This document shows positions 33,082 through 41,575 of a stretch of 64,000 nucleotides of DNA, one piece after another. Below the pieces are notes generated by a model that saw nothing but the letters and a program-made list of their open reading frames with translations, had not been told where the DNA came from and searched no databases. Made by a program: the position numbers and the translations under genes. The stretch covers positions 124,001 to 188,000 of the forward strand of contig JBAZCF010000004.1 of the NCBI GenBank assembly GCA_041671045.1, written 5' to 3'. Source of the stretch: Parachlamydiales bacterium. GTDB lineage: Bacteria; Chlamydiota; Chlamydiia; Chlamydiales; JABDDJ01. Numbering within the stretch: the first letter of the stretch is position 1; each line of letters begins with the position of its first letter.

Positions 33082-34191
33082 TTATTCTAATCTGCTGCGG
33101 AAAAACCACCCTGCAGCCGTTAGTGTGACAACAGCAATAATAGCCATTGGCCAGAGATGGGCAAAGGCTATCTCAAATGGGATTCCTTTCAGGAAAATCC
33201 CTTTCACAATCACAAGAAAATGCCTGAGGGGATTAACCCAGGTGACATTTTGGAGCCAGGTCGGCATGTTCTCCACAGGGGTAGCAAAGCCTGAGAGCAT
33301 GACGGCTGGCGGCATGAAAACAAAAACCCCTAACAGGGCCTGTTGCTGTGTTTTTGCGAGGGAAGAGATGAACAACCCCACCCCCACGATAGAGCAGATA
33401 AAGGTCAAGATGCTGAAATTGAGCAGCAGGAATGATCCTTCAAAAGGGATTCTAAAAAAGTATATCGCTGCAAAAGCCACAAGGGATCCTTCTACCATGC
33501 CGATAATGATGGCAGGTAAAGTTTTGCCGAAAAGTATTTCGCTGGGAGAAAGGGGTGACACAAGGAGTTGGTCAAAGGTGCCGAGCTCTCGTTCGCGTGC
33601 AACCGATAACCCTGTGACAATAAGCCCTATTAACATACTTAGGATACCAATTAAGCTGGGGACAGTGAACCACTGGTAAATCAGATTAGGATTATACCAA
33701 TTGTAAGGGAATAGGGCTGTGTTTAGAACGGGGAAGTTATTTTTCTTCTGAAATTCCTGGCTAAAGTTTTGTATGATCTCGGAAGCATAGCCTTGCACAA
33801 TTTGGGCAGTATTCGATTTTCTGCCGTCCAGAATTGCCTGAACGGAGGCTGCGTTTCCTTCTTGTAGTCTGCGTGAGAAGTCCTCATCGAATTGAAAGAC
33901 TATGACGGCTTTCTCTTTGTCTATGACGTCTGCAATTTCAGAGATGTTATTAAGGGTCAGGATATTGGTGAAGAAGGGGGATCCGCGAAAGCGCTCGATC
34001 AACTCAAAGGAGAGGCTGCCGTTATCTCTGTTAAGAATTCCTACAGAGACATTATTGACATCGAGGGTGATGGCAAAAGAGAAAATGAGCAGCTGCATGA
34101 TGGGTGGTAAAATGAGGACAGCACGGCTTTTCTTATCGCGCCAGATGGCAAGGATCTCTTTGATGATCAGCGCTTTGATTCTGCCCCACAT
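33082..34191 (-). CDS. ybhR: ABC-2 type permease of the YbhGFSR export system
   Basis: A 369-residue membrane protein: one N-terminal helix, a periplasmic domain of about 140 residues and five C-terminal helices, the ABC-2 exporter layout. The conserved cytoplasmic motif VARERELGTFDQLLVSPL is present at about 200-217. Length matches E. coli YbhR (about 368), and it is last in the operon as there. It starts 3 bp after the preceding permease stop. It should form a heterodimeric channel with that permease, powered by the double ATPase. Substrate is unknown; homologues are tied to drug or cation efflux. Confidence 0.9.
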   Translation of the reverse strand: MWGRIKALIIKEILAIWRDKKSRAVLILPPIMQLLIFSFAITLDVNNVSVGILNRDNGSLSFELIERFRGSPFFTNILTLNNISEIADVIDKEKAVIVFQFDEDFSRRLQEGNAASVQAILDGRKSNTAQIVQGYASEIIQNFSQEFQKKNNFPVLNTALFPYNWYNPNLIYQWFTVPSLIGILSMLIGLIVTGLSVARERELGTFDQLLVSPLSPSEILFGKTLPAIIIGMVEGSLVAFAAIYFFRIPFEGSFLLLNFSILTFICSIVGVGLFISSLAKTQQQALLGVFVFMPPAVMLSGFATPVENMPTWLQNVTWVNPLRHFLVIVKGIFLKGIPFEIAFAHLWPMAIIAVVTLTAAGWFFRSRLE

Positions 34192-34194
34192 TGT

Positions 34195-35319
34195 CTAATC
34201 CAACCTTTTGACAGTTTTGAACGAGGTTAAGATATAGAAGAAGGCCGCGATAATCAGGATGCAGCCAATATCGTACAACAGGATAGACCACACATCGCCG
34301 ACAAGAAAGAGTGTCTTCATCGCGCTGACAAAATAACGGGCTGCCAGGGTGGATGAGATCCACTGGATGATTTTTGGCATGCTGCTGATTTCAAAGATGA
34401 AGCCTGAAAGCATGAGTCCCGGGAGGAAGGCAGCTGTGACAGCAGCTTGGGAAGCGACAAATTGGTTCTTGGATACGGTAGAGATAAAGAGGCCCATACC
34501 TAAGGCGGCAAAGAGAAATGCGCTGGAAACAACCAAGAGTGCGAAGAAGGATCCGCGGAAGGGGACTTCGTAGAAGAATATTGTGATAGCTGCGCAAAGC
34601 AGCATGGACATCATGCCCAGAAAAAAATAGGGAATAAGCTTGCCAAAAACAAGTTCTATGATACGAATGGGAGTAGCCATAAGAGCTTCCATAGTACCCC
34701 TTTCCCATTCCCTCGCTACAACAAGAGCGGTTAATAGAATTCCGATGAGGGACATGATGATCCCTAATGAGCCGGGGAGTAGAAAATCGCGGCTTCTGAC
34801 CTCTTCGTTATACCAAACGCGCGACTGGAGTTGAACCAGACTGATCCCCCTCTGTCCATCATTGATACGCCTTTGTTCCAGCCATTTATTCCAGGCCCCT
34901 TGGACATAGTTGCGCACAAAACTTGCAGTGTTCGGTTCGCTGCCATCGGCAAGAATTTGGATAGGGGCGATTCTGTTGTTATTGTGAAGGAATTCAGAAA
35001 AATAAAAGGGTACGATGACAATACCCCGTACATGCCCTTTTGCCATTTCGGTATAGAGCTCTTTGCGATTGTGGGCGATTTTCACATTAAAGTAGGGCGA
35101 ATTGGTCAGTGATTCTGCAAAGCTTTGAGCGTCAGTACGGGTATCTTCCATCACTAAGCCGATATTCAGGTGGTCGATATCTAGAGAAACGCCATACCCG
35201 TAAATGAACATTAGGATTAAGGGGAGGATGACAGCGATAAGGATGCTGCTGGGATCGCGTACGATTTGGAAGGATTCTTTGATAATGAGGGCTTTTAACC
35301 TACGTGCTGAGCCGCTCAT
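34195..35319 (-). CDS. ybhS: ABC-2 type permease of the YbhGFSR export system
   Basis: A 374-residue permease with the same layout as its downstream partner (helix, large periplasmic loop, five helices) and the motif VAREWERGTMEALMATPI. Length is close to E. coli YbhS (about 377). Its ATG overlaps the ATPase stop (ATGA). The two permeases are related, and one of each probably makes the pore. Confidence 0.9.
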   Translation of the reverse strand: MSGSARRLKALIIKESFQIVRDPSSILIAVILPLILMFIYGYGVSLDIDHLNIGLVMEDTRTDAQSFAESLTNSPYFNVKIAHNRKELYTEMAKGHVRGIVIVPFYFSEFLHNNNRIAPIQILADGSEPNTASFVRNYVQGAWNKWLEQRRINDGQRGISLVQLQSRVWYNEEVRSRDFLLPGSLGIIMSLIGILLTALVVAREWERGTMEALMATPIRIIELVFGKLIPYFFLGMMSMLLCAAITIFFYEVPFRGSFFALLVVSSAFLFAALGMGLFISTVSKNQFVASQAAVTAAFLPGLMLSGFIFEISSMPKIIQWISSTLAARYFVSAMKTLFLVGDVWSILLYDIGCILIIAAFFYILTSFKTVKRLD

Positions 35320-37070
35320 GCTGACTTCTCCTGATCGAACCGTTGGATAAGTTCAATAAAGGCATCTTCAAGCGTAGGGTTGGGGTTATCGGCTGTGATA
35401 GCGATTTCTTTTAGTGCGTCCGGTGTGCCCATTTGGATGATCTTGCTTTTATATACTAGTGCGATGCGGTCGCAGTATTCAGCTTCATCCATAAAATGCG
35501 TTGTGACCATTACTGTGATTCCCTTTTCTACCAGCCCATTGATATGGGTCCAGAATTCCCGTCGGGTGATAGGGTCGACGCCGGATGTAGGTTCGTCGAG
35601 AAAAAGGACTTGAGGCCGATGCATAACTGAGCAGGCGAGGGCGAGCCTTTGTTTATAGCCCAGTGGCAGCAGTTCTGCGGATATATTGAGGTAGGGCTCT
35701 AGACTGAAGGTCTCGATCATTTCATTGATCATGTCTGAACGAATTTTGCCCTTTAGGTTATAGATCCCTGAGAAGAACTCGAGGTTTTGTTTTACGGAGA
35801 GGTTTCCGTAAAGGGAGAATTTCTGCGCCATATATCCCAACTTGGCACGGGCTTCACCCGGAGCATGGGAGAGGTTTAACCCGCACACATAGGCTTCACC
35901 GGCAGTGGGTTTTAACAGGCCGCACATCATCTTGAAGGTGGTGGATTTGCCTGCTCCGTTTGGCCCGAGCAGTCCAAAGATCTCCCCTTTCTTGATGGCA
36001 AAGGTGATATCGCTGGCGGCGTAAAAGGTGCCAAAACGTTTATATAGCCCTTTAGCCTCTACAGTATATTCTGAGTTAGGTGAGACAATGGGAGTTTTTT
36101 CGGCAAGGAGCGAGACTCCGCCGGGGCTGCCGCCGAGGATGTCGACGAAGGCATCTTCAAAGCGGGGAGTGACGGGGATGACCTCGGCTGTTTTGCCTGC
36201 ATGGAAATCCGACAGCGGCGGAAGCGTGGCATCTTTTTTGAGGACGATGCGCACATTGCTGCCTTGGATGACGCCGTCGGTGACGGCATCTTGCCTAAGG
36301 GCGTTGACCAGGACTTGCCGTTTGCGTGTTTCGATTGAGCGTATTTGAAAGGTGCGTCCTTCTACTCTATCTGTCAGTTCTTTGGGGTGCCCTGCAAAGA
36401 GGAGCTTTCCTTCATTCAATAGCAGGATATCGTCGCACCGTTCAGCTTCATCCAAATAGGCGGTACTCCATACGACGGAGATCCCTTCTGAGAGGAGATT
36501 TTGTACCATTTTCCATAATTCCCTCCGCGAGATGGGATCGACGCCTACGCTAGGTTCATCTAGTAGAAGGAGTTTTGGAGGGACTATCAAAGCGCAAGCA
36601 AGGCCTAATTTCTGCTTCATGCCCCCTGATAAGGCGCCGGCTAGCCTTCCGGTGAATGGTTTTAATGCGGTAAAGGCCAGCAGCTTTTCGAAGGTGCTTT
36701 GACGGTCTTTAGTCTGGAGACCGCGTAGATCAGCATAGAGGTTGAGGTTTTGCTGTACCGTGAGATCTTCATAGAGGCCGAATTTTTGAGGCATATATCC
36801 AATATTGGAATGGATGTTCTCTGCCTGCTTCACCGAGTCAAATCCAATGACCGTTATTGTACCGGTGGTAGGAAGGAGTAATCCTGCAATTAGGCGGATG
36901 AGAGTGGATTTTCCTGCGCCGTCCGGTCCTACAAGTCCAATGATTTTACCTGGAAAAAAGCGGGCGTTGAGATTGTCTAAAGCGGGAGGGCCTTTCTTTT
37001 CGAATCGTTTGCTGAGCTCATTTATGATAACCAGGGGATCACTCTGCACGAGGAGGACTCTCTTTGGCAC
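35316..37070 (-). CDS. ybhF: Double-domain ABC ATPase of the YbhGFSR export system
   Basis: A 584-residue ATPase with two nucleotide-binding domains. Domain 1: Walker A GPDGAGKST, signature LSGGMKQKLGLA, Walker B LLLLDEPSVGVD. Domain 2: GPNGAGKST, then a degenerate signature (LLPLGYKQRLALA in place of LSGGQ), Walker B LFLDEPTSGVD. The first Walker A has Asp in place of the common Asn. Length matches YbhF (578). The GTG at 37070 overlaps the adaptor gene by 32 bp with no clear ribosome-binding site; a second GTG at 37049 is possible. Confidence 0.9.
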   Translation of the reverse strand: MPKRVLLVQSDPLVIINELSKRFEKKGPPALDNLNARFFPGKIIGLVGPDGAGKSTLIRLIAGLLLPTTGTITVIGFDSVKQAENIHSNIGYMPQKFGLYEDLTVQQNLNLYADLRGLQTKDRQSTFEKLLAFTALKPFTGRLAGALSGGMKQKLGLACALIVPPKLLLLDEPSVGVDPISRRELWKMVQNLLSEGISVVWSTAYLDEAERCDDILLLNEGKLLFAGHPKELTDRVEGRTFQIRSIETRKRQVLVNALRQDAVTDGVIQGSNVRIVLKKDATLPPLSDFHAGKTAEVIPVTPRFEDAFVDILGGSPGGVSLLAEKTPIVSPNSEYTVEAKGLYKRFGTFYAASDITFAIKKGEIFGLLGPNGAGKSTTFKMMCGLLKPTAGEAYVCGLNLSHAPGEARAKLGYMAQKFSLYGNLSVKQNLEFFSGIYNLKGKIRSDMINEMIETFSLEPYLNISAELLPLGYKQRLALACSVMHRPQVLFLDEPTSGVDPITRREFWTHINGLVEKGITVMVTTHFMDEAEYCDRIALVYKSKIIQMGTPDALKEIAITADNPNPTLEDAFIELIQRFDQEKSA

Positions 37071-37902
37071 CTAGTTCATTTCTAAGTTTTACTGTCACGG
37101 GCATCCCTTGCCTTAGCCATTTGTCCGGTTCAGGGATGACGACGCGGAGGCGGTAGACGAGATCTGTCCTTAGATCTGTGGACTCTACTGTTTTGGGTGT
37201 GAATTCCGCTATAGGCGAGATAAAACCTATAGTACCTTTGTAGATGGGTGTGCCGGGGGTATCGCTAAAGATTTCGGCAGGCATTCCAGGATAGATTTTA
37301 GCTAGGTTGGGTTCGTTGACGAATGCACGGATCCATACAGGGCTTTTGATGGAAAGGGTGTAGATAGGGATGGAGGGTTCGACGACGCTGCCTGGTTCAC
37401 GTATACGTGTGAGTATTGTCCCTTCGGTAGGGCAGTACATGAAGGTGTCTTTAAAATTTGTTTCTGCAACACCTAGCTCTGCTTGTGCTTGCAATAGGTC
37501 CGCTTTTTTGATGTCGCGTTGGGATTGTGTGTCGTTAAGGTCTTCCACAGAGACTGAACCGGAGCCGATAAGCTCCTGGCGTCTTTTTAAGATGCTTTCC
37601 AGGTTGTTCAACGAGGTTTGAGTGGAAACGACACTGGCCTTGGCTTGTGCGACCCTATCTTCATAGGGTTGCGGTTCCAGGAATGACATAAGCTGTCCCG
37701 GTTTGACAAGATCTCCTTCATCAAAAAACATTTTTGCTACTCTACCTTGTACACGGAAACCAAGTTCAACCTGCCTGATGTCTACATTGCCATACAAAAT
37801 AATCTCGTTAGCATCTTTCTCAGCTTCTTTGTGAATAATGTAATAGTAAGCAGCGGCTGCGGCCAGTGCTAAAAGAAGCAGAATGATCAATACTTTTTTC
37901 AC
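37039..37902 (-). CDS. ybhG: HlyD-family periplasmic adaptor of the YbhGFSR export system
   Basis: A 287-residue membrane-fusion protein: N-terminal anchor (VLIILLLLALAAAAAYYYI), a biotinyl-lipoyl-like half (VELGFRVQGRVAKMFFDEGD), a coiled-coil hairpin (about 90-150) and the second lipoyl half with a beta-barrel (YCPTEGTILTRIREPGSVV). It bridges the inner-membrane ABC exporter to the outer-membrane channel encoded just upstream. It starts at GTG 37902, overlapping the channel gene stop by four bases. Confidence 0.9.
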   Translation of the reverse strand: MKKVLIILLLLALAAAAAYYYIIHKEAEKDANEIILYGNVDIRQVELGFRVQGRVAKMFFDEGDLVKPGQLMSFLEPQPYEDRVAQAKASVVSTQTSLNNLESILKRRQELIGSGSVSVEDLNDTQSQRDIKKADLLQAQAELGVAETNFKDTFMYCPTEGTILTRIREPGSVVEPSIPIYTLSIKSPVWIRAFVNEPNLAKIYPGMPAEIFSDTPGTPIYKGTIGFISPIAEFTPKTVESTDLRTDLVYRLRVVIPEPDKWLRQGMPVTVKLRNELGAKESPPRAE

Positions 37903-39314
37903 CAGGATCCTCCCATGGCTTCTATCAGTGATAATAAGGCGGTATATCTTTCCCCTTTGGCCTGTGCAAGGGATAATTCAGCGTTTAATAATGTGCGTTC
38001 GGCATCTACAACATCTAGGTAATTGGTCAGGCCTGCATTATAGCGGTTATTGGACAGCTTAAAGGTCTGGGCTGAATCTTCGACAGCGCGTTCTAGATGG
38101 ATGATTTTATCGTTTGCCGCTCTTTCATTCACAAGAGCATTTTCAACTTCTTTAAAGGCTTTGACGACGATTTTTTCAAAGTCGGCTACGCGTTGTAGAA
38201 ATACTGAGACAGCTTCGTCCACTTGGGCTGTTGTTGCCCCTGCATCGAATATCAGCTGGGCTATTTGGACGCCATAGGACCAGAAGCGCGATTCCCAGTC
38301 AAAAAGTTGGTTGAAAATACTGCTGGAGTAGCCTATCTGACCTGTCAATGCGATGGAGGGGAGATAGGCTGTTTCTGCTACGCCGATGTTTTGCTGCGCT
38401 GCGTAAAGGCGCCTTTCTGCCTCGGCAAGATCAGGACGTTGTTGCAGGACTGTAGATGGCAGCTCAAGCGGTACGCAAGGAGGTTCTTCATAGAGGGGAG
38501 AATCACCTACACAAAAGCAGGATGCAGCCAAACCGGTCAATTCCGCTAGGGTATTCTCTTCTATGCCCCTTGCTTGGATCAGGTTATCTTTCTGTACTAG
38601 GACATTATCAAACTCTACTTTGGACCTCGAGACGTCCAAAAGATTGGAAAGCCCCTTGTCATAACGTTCCTGATTAAGGTCTACAGCTTTTTTACGCGAT
38701 GTTAGGGTTTTTTCTATGACTTGCAATTGGTCGTCGTAGGCGCGGATGCGGTAATAACTTTTGGCCACCTGAATCGTGAGTATGAGCCATGTGTTCCGTA
38801 GTTGATGATAGGCTGCTTCGGCTGTTGCTTCTGCAGCATTGAAATTCATACGGTATTGTCCCCAAAGGTCCAGATCATAAGAAGCAGAAAAGGGGAAATT
38901 ATAAATGCGTTCTTGTATCCTACCGGGCGAATCGACGGCTGGAATACCGAAAAAGCTGGGGACGCGCGTTCCGGCATGGTACAAGGAAGGATTGAGGATG
39001 ACATTTGGAAATAGGGCGGCATACTGTATGCGGGCGGAAGCTGCCGCGCGTTGGAGGTTGGCTGCAGCAGATTTTAAATCGGGATTAGCGGCTAGGGCTT
39101 GACATTCCAAAGTGTCTAAGCGCTCATCATCGAAAATTTTCCACCAGAATATGGGAAGAGGTTCATGGCAAGGTTGTTCTTCGCATGCGGAGTTGTCAGT
39201 TTTCCATTGATCGCATAGCTCAACCGAGGGGGGAGTATAGGCTTTTTCGAATGAACAGCCTGTAAGGAAAAGGATAGTTAAGAATAAAGCAAACGATAAT
39301 GTGTTTTTTTGCAT
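37899..39314 (-). CDS. TolC/NodT-family outer-membrane efflux lipoprotein
   Basis: A 471-residue outer-membrane factor. The signal peptide ends in a lipobox (FLTGC), so it is acylated. Two OMF repeats follow, with the typical PDLKSAAANLQRAAASARI and RPDLAEAERRLYAAQQNIGVAETAYLPSI motifs and long coiled-coil helices. It gives this exporter a dedicated exit duct, making the operon (channel, adaptor, ATPase, two permeases) a complete tripartite system. E. coli ybhGFSR lacks such a gene in its operon. Confidence 0.92.
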   Translation of the reverse strand: MQKNTLSFALFLTILFLTGCSFEKAYTPPSVELCDQWKTDNSACEEQPCHEPLPIFWWKIFDDERLDTLECQALAANPDLKSAAANLQRAAASARIQYAALFPNVILNPSLYHAGTRVPSFFGIPAVDSPGRIQERIYNFPFSASYDLDLWGQYRMNFNAAEATAEAAYHQLRNTWLILTIQVAKSYYRIRAYDDQLQVIEKTLTSRKKAVDLNQERYDKGLSNLLDVSRSKVEFDNVLVQKDNLIQARGIEENTLAELTGLAASCFCVGDSPLYEEPPCVPLELPSTVLQQRPDLAEAERRLYAAQQNIGVAETAYLPSIALTGQIGYSSSIFNQLFDWESRFWSYGVQIAQLIFDAGATTAQVDEAVSVFLQRVADFEKIVVKAFKEVENALVNERAANDKIIHLERAVEDSAQTFKLSNNRYNAGLTNYLDVVDAERTLLNAELSLAQAKGERYTALLSLIEAMGGSW

Positions 39315-39390
39315 GAAAGTATATATTTTTAGAATTATAAGTCTGTTAACATGAAAAATTATTATCTACAAGGGTGCTCTACACAGAACA

Positions 39391-39783
39391 ATGAAAAAGA
39401 TAAATAAACCTTTGGCCGGAGCTTTTGATTTGCCTTCGTCTCAATTTGATAAAAGCATCCATTTTTACCAGTCCCTTTTCGGTTGGAAGTTTGTCCCTAT
39501 GGTGAAAGAGGGGATAAGCGGTTACGAAATCAGTGGGGAAGAAGGCATACTTGGCACTCTTATACCGATTAAAGACCCGGAGCAGCAAGCGACTATTTAT
39601 ATACGTGTAGAATCTGTGGATAAATTAAAAGAACTTGTCGAGCCATTGGGTGGATCGATTTCCCCCACATCTATGTCACTGCCGAGAGGGGGAAAGGCGT
39701 TATTGTTATTGGATGCCGATAAAAATCACATAGTAATTTGGGAAGAAAGGAATACGCAACCAACATGGCCAATTTTTCGTTAA
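39391..39783 (+). CDS. VOC-superfamily (glyoxalase/bleomycin-resistance-like) protein
   Basis: A 130-residue single-domain protein with the two beta-alpha-beta modules of the VOC fold. FDLPSSQFDKSIHFYQSLFGW gives the first strand and helix, and LLLDADKNHIVIWEE gives the last strand with a likely metal-site Glu. Members include lyases, dioxygenases and resistance proteins; substrate unknown. Its 3' end overlaps the next gene by 19 bp. Confidence 0.8.
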   Translation: MKKINKPLAGAFDLPSSQFDKSIHFYQSLFGWKFVPMVKEGISGYEISGEEGILGTLIPIKDPEQQATIYIRVESVDKLKELVEPLGGSISPTSMSLPRGGKALLLLDADKNHIVIWEERNTQPTWPIFR

Positions 39784-40574
39784 ATAATATTTTTGAGTAC
39801 TATCGTAAGCCTTTTGTACGTATACCCTTGCTTATAATATTAGGGTTGTTAGTCCTATGGGGGATTTTGCGTTCCTGCTCAGATGAAGCCATGAGAAAAG
39901 ATTATTTCCGCATCGGCAGGGATGTGACGTGGTATCCATTAGACTTAGGCGGTAAAGAACAAAACATGGTGGGCTTTACCAATGATCTTTTTGATGAGAT
40001 TTCCGGAATGGAGGATCTTCACCTGGAGATTTTTGATGTGACCTCGAAAAGTTTAATATTTGGGTTGGAACGCGGAAATTGGGAAGGAGCTCTTTCATCT
40101 ATGCCTGCAGATGTCGTCAACCGTCAGAAATATGAGTTTTCAAAACCCTTATATATCCTAGGATATGTTTTATTAGTTCCTATAGACTCTACAATCAAAA
40201 GCTTTGACGATATCGACGGCAAAATCATCGGTATATTAAAAGAACAAGCATTAGAATCTTCGATTGCACAGAAAGATGCTATATTTACACCCTATCCCCG
40301 TATTTCAAAAGCGATAGAGGACCTTTCAGCTAATCGGATCGATGCTGTGATCATTGATTTCGTGTCCTCTCAACGTTATCTACAAGGTGTATATTCCAAA
40401 AAAATTAAAATAGTGACCGCTCCTTCTCAAGAAGACTCCATTCGATTGGTAGCAAAAAAAGGGACAAGCGGAGCTTATTTGATAAAACGCTTTGATGTGG
40501 GTTTGGAAAAAATGATTAGAGATGGCTCCTACGAAAAAATGCTCGTTAAGTGGAGCCTTGCTTCCCAACAATGA
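39765..40574 (+). CDS. Solute-binding protein of amino-acid ABC type, membrane-anchored
   Basis: A 269-residue protein. An N-terminal hydrophobic segment (about 17-36, IPLLIILGLLVLWGILRSC) either anchors it or is a lipoprotein signal with an unusual Arg before Ser-Cys. The rest is a type-II periplasmic-binding fold (SBP_bac_3): FTNDLFDEISG, EGALSSMPADVVNRQKYEFSKPLY, DDIDGKIIGIL and the C-terminal DGSYEKMLVKW. It lacks neighbouring ABC permease genes. ATG 39765 is preferred; an upstream TTG at 39738 has no ribosome-binding site. Chlamydial ArtJ is a distant relative in type. Confidence 0.82.
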   Translation: MANFSLNNIFEYYRKPFVRIPLLIILGLLVLWGILRSCSDEAMRKDYFRIGRDVTWYPLDLGGKEQNMVGFTNDLFDEISGMEDLHLEIFDVTSKSLIFGLERGNWEGALSSMPADVVNRQKYEFSKPLYILGYVLLVPIDSTIKSFDDIDGKIIGILKEQALESSIAQKDAIFTPYPRISKAIEDLSANRIDAVIIDFVSSQRYLQGVYSKKIKIVTAPSQEDSIRLVAKKGTSGAYLIKRFDVGLEKMIRDGSYEKMLVKWSLASQQ

Positions 40575-41482
40575 TATTTTCTGCTGAAGTATACCCTTGG
40601 ATCATATTCCATATTTTGATCATTATTGCTATTGCAATTGATCTGTTGGTATCTCCGAAGATGGAGGGGAAAAATGGAATCAAGTTTTCCCTTTACGCTA
40701 GCTTAGCTTGGATCACGGTAGCTGTTTTATATGGTTTTTGGATATGGGAAGAGCGTGGACCTATAGATGCATCCAACTACTTTACGGGGTATTTAGTTGA
40801 AAAGGCGCTAAGTGTGGACAACTTGTTTGTTTTCTTAGTGCTTTTCCGAACCTTCAAAACGCCAGAGAAATACCGACGGAAAGTTCTATTCTGGGGGGTC
40901 ATTGGTGCTGTCCTCATGCGTGCTATCTTTATCTTCGTTGGCATAGCCCTCATTAAGGAGTTTAGCTGGATATTAGATATCTTTGCAGTCTTCTTACTTG
41001 TAATGTCTTACAAGCTGTTATTTAAAGATGAACAGGGTGAAATTCCCAAGGTTGTAGATTGGCTTCAAAGTAGGCTTAGGGTGACATCGGGTTATCGCAA
41101 TGGACATTGGTTAGTGAAAGAAAATGGTAAGTTGTATGCTACACCACTCCTTGTTGTGCTATTAGCGATTGAATTAACGGATGTTGTTTTTGCCATAGAT
41201 TCCATTCCGGCTGTCATGGGGATTACGCAAGACCCTTATATTGTCTATACGTCTAATATTTTTGCTGTGCTTGGTCTGAGGGCCTTGTATTTCGCTATGA
41301 GTTCTTTACTGGAGCTATTCCATTATCTGAATCAGGGATTGGCAATTATTCTCTTTTTCATCGCAGTTAAAATTTTCATGGAAGGGTACTATCACGTTCC
41401 TAATCTTATTTCTCTAAGTATTGTAGCTTTGGTATTAACTTTGAGTGCTGTAGCTTCATTAGTTTTTCCTAAAAAGGAATAA
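40571..41482 (+). CDS. TerC/Alx-family integral membrane protein
   Basis: A 303-residue membrane protein with about nine helices and the TerC signatures SVDNLFVFLVLFRTF and ELTDVVFAIDSIPAV, whose Asp/Glu residues lie in the membrane and bind metal. The family exports Mn2+ or supports metalation of secreted proteins. The ATG overlaps the preceding stop (ATGA), so it is co-translated with the solute-binding protein. No yybP-ykoY riboswitch was seen nearby. Confidence 0.9.
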   Translation: MIFSAEVYPWIIFHILIIIAIAIDLLVSPKMEGKNGIKFSLYASLAWITVAVLYGFWIWEERGPIDASNYFTGYLVEKALSVDNLFVFLVLFRTFKTPEKYRRKVLFWGVIGAVLMRAIFIFVGIALIKEFSWILDIFAVFLLVMSYKLLFKDEQGEIPKVVDWLQSRLRVTSGYRNGHWLVKENGKLYATPLLVVLLAIELTDVVFAIDSIPAVMGITQDPYIVYTSNIFAVLGLRALYFAMSSLLELFHYLNQGLAIILFFIAVKIFMEGYYHVPNLISLSIVALVLTLSAVASLVFPKKE

Positions 41483-41575
41483 CTAGTATCTGTTTTAAAT
41501 AAATATGTATATTTATCTTAACAATTTATTAATAATTATTTGTTATAATTATTTATTTTAACAAATGAATTGATT

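Noticed and set aside
41499..41516. AT-only hairpin after the TerC gene as a terminator
   Set aside because: ATAAATAT/ATATTTAT with a two-base loop and no T-run is too weak and expected in such AT-rich DNA.
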